NCBI GenBank assembly: GCA_041490205.1
Contig: JBGPSQ010000022.1
Coordinates: forward strand, 1 to 22,281
Direction: 5' to 3'
Source of the DNA: DATDDB01 sp041490205
GTDB lineage: Bacteria > Pseudomonadota > Gammaproteobacteria > Burkholderiales > Gallionellaceae
DNA: 22,281 bases
Shown here: in pieces, positions 1 to 8,300 of the stretch
Layout: every line of letters begins with the position of its first letter
How positions within the stretch are numbered: position 1 is the stretch's first letter
Notes under the pieces: generated by a model
Database searches by the model: none
Seen by the model: the letters and a program-made list of their open reading frames with translations, nothing else
Told to the model about the DNA's origin: nothing
Program-made: the position numbers and the translations under genes

Positions 1-747
1 CATCACCAGCAGCACCTTCTTGCCACCGCGCTCGGCATAGGCGACCAGGCAATTGCCCGCGTTCGGGGTGAGCCCGGTCTTGAGGCCGAGCGCCCCGGGA
101 TAGCGGCCGATCAGCGCATTCGTGGTATCGAACGAGTAGCTGCGAGCGCCGTCCAGTGTGTCGATGCGCGCGTTGTGCAGCGAGGTGAGCGCGACGACTT
201 CCGGGTGCTTGAGCAGCTCGTTCGCCAGCAGCGCCAGGTCGCGCGTGCTGGAGTAATGGTTGAGAGCATCGTGGCCGCAGGCATTGGCGAAATGCGTGTC
301 GCGCATGCCGAGCTGTTGCGCACGCTGGTTCATTCTCTGTACGAAGCGCGCTTCGCTACCCGAAACGAAGTCGGCCAGCGCGTGGCAGGCGTCGTTGGCA
401 GAACCGATCAGCGCGGCAGCCAGCAAGGCTGCAACATTGAATCTATCGCCCGCCCGAAGCTTGAGGCGCGAGCCGCTTTCATGCGCGGCGGCACGGCTGA
501 TGGTGGCGGGGGCATGAAGCTGGTCCAGTTCCACCACCAGCAGCGCCGTCATCATCTTGGTGAGGCTGGCGGGCGGCAAACGGCGGCGGGGCTGCTTTTC
601 CCACACCGCCTCGCCGTTGATTTCTACACGATAAGCGGTTGCGATCTCGGGAAAAGGGTCCGAGGGAGAATCGCCGGACTGCGCCCATGCCGCCGGTGCC
701 AACACCCATGAAGAAAGGCACAGCAGCAGTCCGGAGAGACTGCGCAT
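1..747 (-). CDS. D-alanyl-D-alanine carboxypeptidase, peptidase S11 (3' end outside window)
   Basis: Penicillin-binding DD-carboxypeptidase that removes the terminal D-Ala from peptidoglycan pentapeptides in the periplasm. The reading frame is open from ATG at 747 to the window edge (249 residues seen). An N-terminal signal peptide runs to about residue 22 (ending APAAWA before QSG). The three active-site motifs of the family are all present: SLTK (Ser61, Lys64), SAN (116-118, in GSAND) and KTG (223-225, in GLKTGLTP). The catalytic domain therefore looks intact; any C-terminal membrane anchor lies outside the window. It starts 4 nt after the DUF3617 stop codon, so the two are probably one transcript. 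Which paralogue (dacA-type or another) cannot be decided from the part seen. Confidence 0.93.
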   Translation of the reverse strand, partial: MRSLSGLLLCLSSWVLAPAAWAQSGDSPSDPFPEIATAYRVEINGEAVWEKQPRRRLPPASLTKMMTALLVVELDQLHAPATISRAAAHESGSRLKLRAGDRFNVAALLAAALIGSANDACHALADFVSGSEARFVQRMNQRAQQLGMRDTHFANACGHDALNHYSSTRDLALLANELLKHPEVVALTSLHNARIDTLDGARSYSFDTTNALIGRYPGALGLKTGLTPNAGNCLVAYAERGGKKVLLVM

Positions 748-751
748 GGAA

Positions 752-1864
752 CTAGAAATGTAACAGTCCTCTCAGCTTTTTGGCGCCTTCAGCCACCGGG
801 TCGATTTTGGGTTGCGCGGGAGCCGGGGTATCTTTGGGCTCGATGTTCTTGGCAGATTGCCCGCCGCTGGAGCCGCCTCCGCTGGCGCTGGCGCTGGCGT
901 CTCCGGCATCGCCTTTCTCAGCTTGTTTCAGGCATTTTTGGAGCTCATTTTTGTCATCCTGGGAGGTATAGCTGCGCTGGCACTCTCTCTTGCGCTCCGC
1001 CACGCGATAGGCCTTGGCTTCCGCCGGGCAGTATGAAGACAGCAAGCTATAATTTTTGCCGTTGAGCGTCTTGCACTCGGCCTTGACTTCCGCCGGGCAG
1101 TATCCAGCCAGGGTCCTGAAGTTCTTGTCGTTGAGCGTACTGCAAATGGACTTGGTGGTATCCGCCATGTTCAGGCCGCAGCCCTGGGCAACCCCCACCA
1201 CATGCGGCTGTCCCTTGAACCTCTGGTCGTATTGAACCATCGCACTGTAAGCATCAGCGTCCCTCGGGGCATCCTTGCGCACCTGGTCGCACAACTGCTG
1301 TTTCTTGGCGAAACAGGGCGCCTCCTTCGGCAGGTACAGGTTGGACATGTTGATCCATTCGGCAGTATTGCGGATTTGTGAGGTATCGCACATCTGGGCC
1401 TTCATCTGATTCCCCTGCGCTTCTGCCTGCTTCGCCATCTCCTCGGAATCGCAACTGCCGCCCACGCGCTTGCCGCTGTAGCTCATGTTCATGTTCATGT
1501 CGCGGCCGCTGCGGGATTTGCCGCTCATCTGCATGGAGCCCTTGTAACTGTCGCCGCTGGTGGTTTGTTCGCCCTTGCCGGTCCACTCCTCGCCCCTGCG
1601 GTTGCACTTTACTGTCCACGAGCTCTTGTTGCCCGAAACCTTGACATCGGACATTTCGCAGTCCTTGTCCTTCGAGGTGTGGCGCGGGTCATTTGCCCCG
1701 CCCTTGGCGACGCAGACCTTCTGCGTGGTAGCAGGCATGGCCATCGGCATGCCCGGCATGTCCATCTTGGTGGTTACTTCCCAGTATTCGCCGGGCGCGG
1801 CAATGGCGTTGACGGCAAATACGCTTGTAATCAGAGCAATGCTGGCTGCAAGTAATTTTTTCAC
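752..1864 (-). CDS. Secreted DUF3617-family protein with C-terminal Cys repeats
   Basis: Function unknown. The N-terminal half matches the DUF3617 pattern: signal peptide, then GEYWEV, a Met/Pro-rich stretch (MDMPGMPMAMP), conserved Cys residues and a SYSGKRVGGSC segment. The GTG at 1864 is preferred because it opens a standard signal peptide (VKKLLAASIALITSVFAVN, ending AIAA) and has a GGGGGG tract 7 nt upstream. ATGs at 1879 and 1909 are in frame but lack such a site, and the best promoter would place transcription start downstream of 1909. The C-terminal half carries two copies of a C-x-TLN-x-KN-x5-YCPAE unit and a low-complexity Gly/Ser/Pro tail. Cotranscription with the carboxypeptidase suggests an envelope role (inference). 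Confidence 0.85.
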   Translation of the reverse strand: MKKLLAASIALITSVFAVNAIAAPGEYWEVTTKMDMPGMPMAMPATTQKVCVAKGGANDPRHTSKDKDCEMSDVKVSGNKSSWTVKCNRRGEEWTGKGEQTTSGDSYKGSMQMSGKSRSGRDMNMNMSYSGKRVGGSCDSEEMAKQAEAQGNQMKAQMCDTSQIRNTAEWINMSNLYLPKEAPCFAKKQQLCDQVRKDAPRDADAYSAMVQYDQRFKGQPHVVGVAQGCGLNMADTTKSICSTLNDKNFRTLAGYCPAEVKAECKTLNGKNYSLLSSYCPAEAKAYRVAERKRECQRSYTSQDDKNELQKCLKQAEKGDAGDASASASGGGSSGGQSAKNIEPKDTPAPAQPKIDPVAEGAKKLRGLLHF

Positions 1865-1897
1865 TTTTAGACCCCCCATGGTTGAAATTGCATTGCC

Positions 1898-1926
1898 ATT
1901 GTTGACCATCTCAATCGCAAGGTCAA
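1898..1926 (-). promoter_or_regulatory. Candidate sigma70 promoter for the DUF3617 gene
   Basis: On the minus strand TTGACC (1926-1921) is followed after 17 nt by AACAAT (1903-1898). The -35 matches 5/6 and the -10 matches 4/6 of consensus. Transcription would begin near 1891, inside the longest reading frame, which supports a start at 1879 or 1864 rather than 1909. Motif reading only. Confidence 0.4.
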
Positions 1927-1966
1927 TATGCCATATGCATCATGTAAACCTGCTATTCAGGCCTGA

Positions 1967-2578
1967 TCACGCCCACGCTGCCATTGCCAACTGCCCAAGC
2001 TTGATCAATTGCTCGCGCGTGGCTCCATCCACGGCCTGCACCGACATCCCCTGAACGACCGAGGCATAAAAAGCCGCCAGCGCTGCCGTATCCGTGTCAG
2101 CCGCCAGTTCCCCATCGATGACAGCCTGGCCAATTCGTTGCCTGATCGCATCCTGACTCATGCGGCGCATGGCGGCGGTGGTTTGGGCGGCGAACTGATT
2201 TTCCTGGCCGCACCGGAGCGCCCCGTTTGCCACCAGGCAGCCGCGCGGCCAGCCGCGCCGCGAAAATTGCATGGCCGCCGCCATCAGCATTTCCCTGACT
2301 GCATCACGCGCGGAACCGGGCTTCCCCAGCGCGCGCGCCATGGGTTCCAGATAGGCAGTCATGTACAGTTCGAGCACTTCGCGATATAGCTGCTCCTTCG
2401 AACCGAACGCCGCATACAGGCTGGGCGCGGTGATCTTCATCGCCTGGGTGAGTTGTGCAATCGAGGCGCCTTCATAGCCCTGGCGCCAGAACAGCAGCAG
2501 CGCCGCCTTCAGCGCCGTGTTTTTGTCGAACTCGCGCGGCCTTCCCGCCGCACGCTTGATTGTCTTGTCTGCAGTCAT
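1967..2578 (-). CDS. TetR/AcrR-family transcriptional regulator
   Basis: One-component repressor type, 203 residues from ATG at 2578. The frame is open to 2632, but that extension would run through the promoter of the divergent gene and looks non-coding. The N-terminal helix-turn-helix follows the family pattern: GRPREFD, then ALLLFWRQGYEGASIAQLT and APSLYAAFGSKEQLYREVL. The C-terminal helical domain contains RRGWPRGCLVANGAL, as in AcrR-like subgroups with an unidentified ligand. It is divergent from the glutathione transferase gene with about 117 bp between starts. The usual arrangement is control of the divergent gene and of itself; ligand and operator are not identified. Confidence 0.9.
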   Translation of the reverse strand: MTADKTIKRAAGRPREFDKNTALKAALLLFWRQGYEGASIAQLTQAMKITAPSLYAAFGSKEQLYREVLELYMTAYLEPMARALGKPGSARDAVREMLMAAAMQFSRRGWPRGCLVANGALRCGQENQFAAQTTAAMRRMSQDAIRQRIGQAVIDGELAADTDTAALAAFYASVVQGMSVQAVDGATREQLIKLGQLAMAAWA

Positions 2579-2607
2579 ATGTTTGCCCAGGCCCAGCCGG
2601 ATGCCGT

Positions 2608-2637
2608 TTGACAAACTTCCGTTCGGGGTCATATTAT
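2608..2637 (+). promoter_or_regulatory. Strong sigma70-like promoter of the glutathione transferase gene
   Basis: TTGACA (2608-2613, perfect -35) and TATTAT (2632-2637, 5/6 of the -10 consensus) are separated by 18 nt. Transcription would begin near 2644, about 50 nt before the GTG start. It lies between the divergent TetR and GST genes, where a TetR dimer could block it. No clean palindrome was found; AGCGCT at 2640-2645 is the only perfect short one. Confidence 0.6.
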
Positions 2638-2683
2638 GTAGCGCTCATTATATTATTAATTGCCGATCAAGCGCATTATTTAT

Positions 2684-2688
2684 GGAGG
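2684..2688 (+). promoter_or_regulatory. Shine-Dalgarno that fixes the GTG start of the GST gene
   Basis: A perfect GGAGG sits 7 nt before the GTG at 2696. The in-frame TTG at 2660 has no such site, so the extra 12 N-terminal codons of the longer frame are unlikely to be translated. Confidence 0.75.
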
Positions 2689-2695
2689 AACCCAG

Positions 2696-3301
2696 GTGAT
2701 CGACTTCTATACCATGCACAGCGCCAGCCCGAATATCCGGAAGATACTAATCATGCTTGCGGAAACCGGCTTGCCGTATGCCGTCAAGCGGGTGGAAAAA
2801 CAAGGCGACGGAAAATTTGCGGACGAATTTATTTCCATCAACCCCAACGGCACCGTGCCCGCCATCGTGGACCGGGACACCGGCAACGCCATCTTCGAGT
2901 CCGGGGCAATCTTGTATTACCTGGCGGAAAAAACCAATAAACTGCTGCCCGCAGACCTCAATATCCGGGCCGATGTCATCAAATGGCTGATGTTCGAGGT
3001 GGCCAACATGGGGCCGGTAATGGGCGAATTGCACCACTACTTGCTGAAAGCCCAGGATGAAATTTCAGATGCGCACCTGCAGCGCTATAAGGACAAACTC
3101 GCTCAATATTGCGCTATTCTCGACCGGCAGCTTGATGGCCGCGAATATCTGTGCGGCACCTACTCCATCGCCGACATAGCGCTCTATCCCTGGTCCGGGA
3201 TATTGGATGACATAGCCGAGATTGATTTGAACGACTACGCCAACCTGAAAAATTGGGCGTCAACGATAGGCAGCCGCCCGGCGGCACAAATTAGCTTTTA
3301 G
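2696..3301 (+). CDS. Glutathione S-transferase family protein (Nu-class/YfcG-like)
   Basis: Cytosolic glutathione-dependent transferase or disulfide-bond reductase, 201 residues. The N-terminal thioredoxin-like domain shows SPNIRKI (the TPN-type position of YfcG-like enzymes), the cis-Pro region NPNGTVPAIVD and the glutathione-binding FESGAILYYLAEKT. The helical C-terminal domain has the WLMFEVANMGPVMGELHH segment typical of Nu-class members and YSIADIALYPW. The start is GTG at 2696, chosen on the GGAGG site. It is divergent from a TetR regulator and is followed by the remains of an SDR gene, suggesting a small detoxification unit that has partly decayed. The substrate cannot be inferred. Confidence 0.9.
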   Translation: MIDFYTMHSASPNIRKILIMLAETGLPYAVKRVEKQGDGKFADEFISINPNGTVPAIVDRDTGNAIFESGAILYYLAEKTNKLLPADLNIRADVIKWLMFEVANMGPVMGELHHYLLKAQDEISDAHLQRYKDKLAQYCAILDRQLDGREYLCGTYSIADIALYPWSGILDDIAEIDLNDYANLKNWASTIGSRPAAQISF

Positions 3302-3349
3302 GCAATAAAATGAACGGGTGCAAGATGAGCCAACTTCCGGGGAATCGAA

Positions 3350-3546
3350 ATGAATAGCCCGATCTCAGTCATCACCGGCGCATCCAGCGGCATTGGGCTG
3401 GAACTGGCGCGCCTGTTCGCGGCGGACGGCTGCCCGGCTGGCTGAACAAACTGATGGCGATCAGCGTGAAGATTTCCCCGGCACCCGGCGTGCAGGCGGT
3501 AAACCGCTTCTTGCTGGCGGACCGGCGCCAGGCGCACAGCCGTTAA
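3350..3546 (+). pseudogene. Short-chain dehydrogenase/reductase remnant with internal deletion
   Basis: ATG at 3350, preceded by GGGGAA, opens MNSPISVITGASSGIGLELA, an intact SDR cofactor-binding start with the TGxxxGIG motif. After about 27 codons (near 3428-3433) the frame jumps by +2. The original frame then stops at TGA 3443-3445. The next frame continues as LPGWLNKLMAISVKISP to a TAA at 3544-3546, resembling the C-terminal end of the same SDR type. The whole middle, including the Asn/Ser/Tyr/Lys catalytic residues, is missing: roughly 66 codons remain of a family usually near 250-270. It cannot encode an active enzyme. Confidence 0.8.
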
Positions 3547-3678
3547 ATTACGGCGGAAAATAGCCCGCCGGCATAGCAGGCCAGGCGGAAGGCTCATGTG
3601 AAATTATCCATTGCAGTATGGTCAAAGCAGGGGGACAATAACAGCAACAGCAAGTCTCGGATTTATACCGGTTTCTGA

Positions 3679-3726
3679 TTCACCCGCCAACAGCAACAAC
3701 GGTTCACCCGCCTATAACAATAACGG
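3679..3726 (+). repeat. 24-bp imperfect tandem repeat upstream of the PhnD-like gene
   Basis: Two adjacent 24-nt units (3679-3702 and 3703-3726) agree at 20 of 24 positions. Each begins TTCACCCGCC and ends AACGG. They lie in the A/C-rich leader directly before the ATG at 3743. The period is a multiple of three and the frame is open, but no SD-supported start lies upstream, so this is treated as leader DNA. Confidence 0.6.
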
Positions 3727-3742
3727 GATAACGGGGAAAAAG

Positions 3743-4696
3743 ATGGAACTACAAGGGAACCAGAAAGCTAGCAATTTTCTCATCGGCTGCGGGCTGGCGC
3801 TCCTTTTTTCCGGTGCTTTGACTGCGTTTGCACCGGCAGCGTCCGGACAAGATAAACAGGGAAAACCCTCCGGCCCCGGGTTCACCACCCAAGCGCCAGC
3901 AACCGGCAAGGAATACATTTTTGCCGTCCACCCCCTGCACAACCCGGCGCGCCTGTTCGAGGTGTACGGCCCGCTGATCGAATATCTCAACCGCAATATT
4001 CCGGGCGTCACTTTCCGGCTGGAAGCCTCGCGCAATTACGAGGCGTTCGAGGAAAAACTCTATGCGCGGAAGTTCGACTTTGCCCTGCCCAATCCTTACC
4101 AGACGCTGAAGTCGCTGGGCCACGGCTATCACGTCATCGCCAAGATGGGCGACGATTACAAGTTCACCGGGGTCATCCTGGTCAGGCGCGACAGCGGCAT
4201 CAAGCAGGTGAAGGATCTCAAGGGCAAAAAGGTATCTTACCCCGCAAAGACCGCGCTGGCGGCAACCATGATGCCGCAGTATTTTTTCCAGACCCACGGA
4301 CTGGACGTTAACCGCGACATCGAGAATCTTTATGTCGGCTCGCAGGAATCATCCATCATGAACGTGTATCTCGGCACCGTCTCGGCAGGGGCGACCTGGC
4401 CCCTCCCCTGGGATGCATTCCAGAAAGAGCATCCGGACCAGGCGCGCGAACTGGAAGTGAAATGGGAAACCCTGCCGCTCATCAACAACGGCGTGGTGGC
4501 ACGGAACGACGTGCCCGCGCCGCTGGTAAAGCAGGTGGCGCAACTCCTCAATGGCTTGCATGAAACCGATGAGGGCCGTGCCATCCTGGCGCGCATGCCC
4601 CTCTCCCGCTTCGAACTGGCCGACGACCGGCGTTACCGGGTAATCGAAGCATTCCTGCGCGAGTTCGCCCGCAAGGTGCGCCCCCCCGATCAATAG
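3743..4696 (+). CDS. PhnD-like periplasmic substrate-binding protein
   Basis: Periplasmic binding protein of the phosphate/phosphite/phosphonate (PhnD, PF12974-like) family, 317 residues. A Sec signal peptide covers about residues 1-35 (hydrophobic run FLIGCGLALLFSGALTAF, then APAASG). The mature protein has FAVHPLHNPARLFEVYGPLI, the DFALPNPYQ segment, KDLKGKKVSYPAKTA and INNGVVARNDVP, all typical of the fold. ATG at 3743 follows a GGGG tract and opens the signal peptide; the upstream TTG at 3611 would add 44 low-complexity residues. No ABC permease or ATPase gene is nearby. A large membrane histidine kinase follows 32 nt downstream, so a ligand-sensing role is more likely than import (inference). 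The ligand is unknown. Confidence 0.85.
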   Translation: MELQGNQKASNFLIGCGLALLFSGALTAFAPAASGQDKQGKPSGPGFTTQAPATGKEYIFAVHPLHNPARLFEVYGPLIEYLNRNIPGVTFRLEASRNYEAFEEKLYARKFDFALPNPYQTLKSLGHGYHVIAKMGDDYKFTGVILVRRDSGIKQVKDLKGKKVSYPAKTALAATMMPQYFFQTHGLDVNRDIENLYVGSQESSIMNVYLGTVSAGATWPLPWDAFQKEHPDQARELEVKWETLPLINNGVVARNDVPAPLVKQVAQLLNGLHETDEGRAILARMPLSRFELADDRRYRVIEAFLREFARKVRPPDQ

Positions 4697-4728
4697 CAAT
4701 ATAAGGAAGATATTACCGAGGCATCGTC

Positions 4729-7700
4729 ATGGCACTGCTTGAAATACCTTCGCGGCGATCATTCAGGAGACAGATCATCCTGACCTTCGTGGTGGGTTTC
4801 TTCCTGCTGATCTCGGCTTTTGCCGGTTTCCGGATAATAACGGAAAGGGACAACCTGCATCGCGACAGCGTTAGCGAAACCACCAGCATGGCGCATTTGC
4901 TGTCGGCCAGCGCGCTTCCCTGGGTGCTGGCGGACGACGTGGCGGGCTTGCAGGAGGTGGTGCATGCTTTCCGTGCCTATCCCGAATTCAGCTATGCCAT
5001 GATCGTTTCACCCGATGGCCGCGTGCTCGCGCACAGCGACCCATCGAAAATGGGAATGTTTCTCTCGGACGAGCGCAGCCAGGCGCTGCTCAAAGGACCG
5101 CATGAACCGCGGGTCATGGAAGACACCGAATCCATCATAGATGTCGCCGTGCCCATCGAGATAAACCACCGGCAAGTCGGCTGGGCAAGAGTTGCCGCCA
5201 CAAGGAAGGAAAACGCCGCCTATTTGCGCACGATAACCCTGTACAACGTCGTCTTTTTACTGGTTTCCACCATCCTTTCCCTCATTGCCGCCATGCTGAT
5301 CGCAGATCGTCTGGGGCGGCGCATCGGGTCATTGGTTCAGGTGGCTGAAGGCGTGCAGGCCGGAAATGTATCCGCGCGCGCGATCACCTCCGGCGGGGAG
5401 GAGGAAATTTCCAGGCTGGGCACCAGCCTGAACAAGATGCTGGATACGCTCTCGCAGAACGAGCATGATCTGCGAGCCGCCTCCCACTACACCAGAAGCC
5501 TGATCGAAGCGAGTCTGGATCCCCTGGTGACCATTAGCGCAGAAGGGAAAATAACCGACGTTAACCGCGCCACCGAGAAGGCCACCGGCATGAGCCGCAC
5601 CGAGCTGGTCGGGACGGACTTTTCCGATTACTTCACCGAGCCGGAGAAAGCGCGCGAGGGCTACCTGCAGGTTTTCGCGCGGGGATTCGTCACCGATTTC
5701 CCGCTGACCCTGCGGCATCGCGACGGCCATGTCACCGATGTGCTGTACAACGCCAGCGTTTACCGCGACGAGGCAGGAAAAGTGCTGGGCGTTTTTGCGG
5801 CCGCCCGCGACATCACCGAGCGCAAGAAATCGGAAGAGGAGTTGGCGCAACTGAGCTTGCAGAACCGGCTGATCCTGGATTCCGCCGGAGAAGGCATATA
5901 TGGGCTGGACATGAGCGGCAGAATCACTTTTATCAATCCAGCGGCGTCGCAGATGCTTGGTTTCGGGGCCGGAGAACTTGTTGGCCAATCCAGTCATGCC
6001 ACATTCCATCATACCAAGCCGGATGGCAGCCCCTACCCGGAAGAGGAATGTCCGGTGCACGCCGCATACAAAGAAGGCGTGGCTCATCGGGGGAGCGATC
6101 TCTACTGGCGCAAGAATGGCAGCATCTTTCCGGTCGAATTCATCAGCACGCCCATCCTTGAGGCAGAAAAACTCACCGGGGCGGTGGTGACGTTCCGCGA
6201 CATCACCGAACGCAAACAGGCTGAAAATGCGCTGCGGGAAAAGGAGGAGCGCCTGTCCCTGGCCACAGTGATCAATGGCGTGGGCATCTGGGACTGGAAC
6301 CTGCGTACTCAGGAAATGATATGGGACGACTCAATGTATGCGCTCTACCATATTCGCCGGGAAGATTTCATCGGAACCGAGGAGGCGTGGCGGAAATCCT
6401 TGCACCCCGATGATCTGGAGCGCGGAGACAAAGAAGTGGCGGATGCCATGGCCGGAATCAAGCCTTTCGACACGGAATTCCGGGTGGTCTGGCCAAACGG
6501 CGAAATTCGCCATATCAAGGCGGTGGCCAAAGTGTTTCGCGACGCTCAGGGAGCGCCGTTGCGGATGCTTGGCACCAATGTGGATATTACCGAGCGCAAG
6601 AAGACTGAGGAAGAACTCTACGAAGCGCAGCAAGTGTTTCGCGCCCTGATCGAGAACTCGCCCGACATCATCGCGCGCTACGACCGCGACTGCCGCCGCA
6701 CCTACGTCAATCCTGCGTATCTCAAGGCAACCCAGCTTGCTCAACAGGAATTGCTTGCCACTGCGCCCAAACAACTTTCGCCGTTGCCCACAGCCAGCGC
6801 TGAGATTCTCCAGAACCTGCTGCGCAAAGTGCTCAACAGCGGCGTTGCCGAGGCCGTTGACGTCGTGTGGCCAAAGGGTGACATTGATTACTGGTACAAC
6901 ATTTACGCATTCCCGGAACATGACCGCGAGGGGCAGGTAGTGAGCGTAATGACGGTTTCCCGCGACATCACCGAACGCAAGCAGGCGGAGGAAGAGCTGA
7001 AAGAACGAGAAAGACACTCGCAATCGTTGCTCCGCCTTTCCAGGGATATGGAACGGGCGCAAACTTATGCGGATGTCATGAATGCGGCGCGCGATGAAGT
7101 CAGGAAAATACTAGGTTATCAAAATCTATGGGCTTATCTGTTTACCGAGGACAAAAAATACGCCAAAGCCATTGTTGCCAGCGGCCCCGAGACGGACTTC
7201 ATTATGTCAGAAGCGGGAACCGCCACGCTCAGTATCGAAGGCGACCGGATGCTTGAGGAAATAGCGGCATCAAAAGAGATCATCATCGTCGCGGATGCGC
7301 AAACGGACGAAAGGGTCAATAAAGAAATTGTAACGCGCATGGGAAACCGCACCATTGTAAACATCCCGATCATCCTGTTCGACAGGCATTTTGGCTGTGT
7401 GGGCACGGGCACATTTGGCGAGGAAGGAGTGCATGTACCATCGAATTCGGAACAGAAATATCTCATGGCGCTGGCCAGCCACATGGCGGCGGCACTCGAC
7501 CGGATCCATCTGCTTGCCGAGCGCAAGCTAGCGGAAGATGAAGTCAAGGCGCTCAACCGGAACCTGGAGCAACGGGTGGCCGCGCGGACGGCAGAACTGC
7601 AAGCGGCAAACAAGGAACTGGAGGCATTCTCCTATTCCGTCTCGCATGACCTGCGCTCGCCGTTGCGCGCCATTGACGGCTTCTCCCATATCCTGCTCGA

Positions 7701-8295
7701 TGACTATTCCGGCAAGCTGGACGATGAAGGCAAGCGTCTTCTCAATGTGGTGCGGAACAACACCAGCAAGATGGGGCAGCTCATCGATGACATCCTGAAA
7801 TTCTCCCGTGCAGGCCGGCTGGAAATGAATTTTTCAGAAATCAACATGGATGAGCTGGCACGCGACGTTTATGAAGAGCTGCTTCCCGCAGCGGCGAGAC
7901 AAAACCTGCAAGTGGATATTGAGCCCCTCTCCTCCTCAAGGGGCGACCGCGCAATTATGCGCCAGGTTTTCGTCAACCTGCTGTCCAATGCCATCAAGTT
8001 CACACACGGCAAAGCGCCAGCCAAAATCAAGGTGGGGGCGTATACTGAAAAAAATGAGACCGTGTATTTTGTGCAGGACAATGGCGCCGGTTTCGATATG
8101 CGTTACGTCGACAGGCTGTTCGGCGTATTCCAGCGGCTGCACACGGAAAGTGAATTTGAAGGAACCGGCATCGGGCTTGCCATCGTCAAGCGCATCGTCG
8201 CCCGCCACGGCGGACGGACCTGGGCGGAAGGCAAGGTCAACGAGGGGGCAACCATTTACTTTGCGCTGCCGGCCGCGGCGGCTGCGCCAGGGTGA
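4729..8295 (+). CDS. Membrane hybrid-less sensor histidine kinase: Cache-like, HAMP, 4xPAS, GAF, HisKA, HATPase_c
   Basis: Large sensor kinase of 1188 residues. A membrane helix at about 15-37 and another at about 172-193 enclose a periplasmic domain of about 130 residues resembling a single Cache domain. HAMP follows (about 194-247). Four PAS domains come next, each ending in a DITERK-type motif (Asp at residues 361, 491, 619 and 746), then a GAF domain (about 775-925) and a coiled linker. The kinase core has the H-box SYSVSHDLRSPLR with phosphorylated His973, N-box Asn1087, G1 box DNGAGF (1117-1122) and G2 box GTGIGLAIVK (from 1145). There is no attached receiver, so it must act on separate regulators, which are encoded downstream. 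GAGG 8 nt upstream supports the start. No key residue is missing. Confidence 0.93.
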   Translation: MALLEIPSRRSFRRQIILTFVVGFFLLISAFAGFRIITERDNLHRDSVSETTSMAHLLSASALPWVLADDVAGLQEVVHAFRAYPEFSYAMIVSPDGRVLAHSDPSKMGMFLSDERSQALLKGPHEPRVMEDTESIIDVAVPIEINHRQVGWARVAATRKENAAYLRTITLYNVVFLLVSTILSLIAAMLIADRLGRRIGSLVQVAEGVQAGNVSARAITSGGEEEISRLGTSLNKMLDTLSQNEHDLRAASHYTRSLIEASLDPLVTISAEGKITDVNRATEKATGMSRTELVGTDFSDYFTEPEKAREGYLQVFARGFVTDFPLTLRHRDGHVTDVLYNASVYRDEAGKVLGVFAAARDITERKKSEEELAQLSLQNRLILDSAGEGIYGLDMSGRITFINPAASQMLGFGAGELVGQSSHATFHHTKPDGSPYPEEECPVHAAYKEGVAHRGSDLYWRKNGSIFPVEFISTPILEAEKLTGAVVTFRDITERKQAENALREKEERLSLATVINGVGIWDWNLRTQEMIWDDSMYALYHIRREDFIGTEEAWRKSLHPDDLERGDKEVADAMAGIKPFDTEFRVVWPNGEIRHIKAVAKVFRDAQGAPLRMLGTNVDITERKKTEEELYEAQQVFRALIENSPDIIARYDRDCRRTYVNPAYLKATQLAQQELLATAPKQLSPLPTASAEILQNLLRKVLNSGVAEAVDVVWPKGDIDYWYNIYAFPEHDREGQVVSVMTVSRDITERKQAEEELKERERHSQSLLRLSRDMERAQTYADVMNAARDEVRKILGYQNLWAYLFTEDKKYAKAIVASGPETDFIMSEAGTATLSIEGDRMLEEIAASKEIIIVADAQTDERVNKEIVTRMGNRTIVNIPIILFDRHFGCVGTGTFGEEGVHVPSNSEQKYLMALASHMAAALDRIHLLAERKLAEDEVKALNRNLEQRVAARTAELQAANKELEAFSYSVSHDLRSPLRAIDGFSHILLDDYSGKLDDEGKRLLNVVRNNTSKMGQLIDDILKFSRAGRLEMNFSEINMDELARDVYEELLPAAARQNLQVDIEPLSSSRGDRAIMRQVFVNLLSNAIKFTHGKAPAKIKVGAYTEKNETVYFVQDNGAGFDMRYVDRLFGVFQRLHTESEFEGTGIGLAIVKRIVARHGGRTWAEGKVNEGATIYFALPAAAAAPG

Positions 8296-8300
8296 ACGCC

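Noticed and set aside
3298..3597. 99-codon minus-strand frame
   Set aside because: The plus strand of the same DNA encodes the two ends of an SDR, which explains the sequence better.
3611..3742. N-terminal extension of the PhnD-like protein from a TTG
   Set aside because: Low-complexity Asn/Ser/Gly sequence, tandem repeat, no ribosome binding site; the signal peptide begins at the ATG at 3743.
3779..3790. Lipobox (LIGC) in the PhnD-like protein
   Set aside because: The Cys comes at the beginning of the hydrophobic segment rather than at its end, so it is not a lipoprotein cleavage site.
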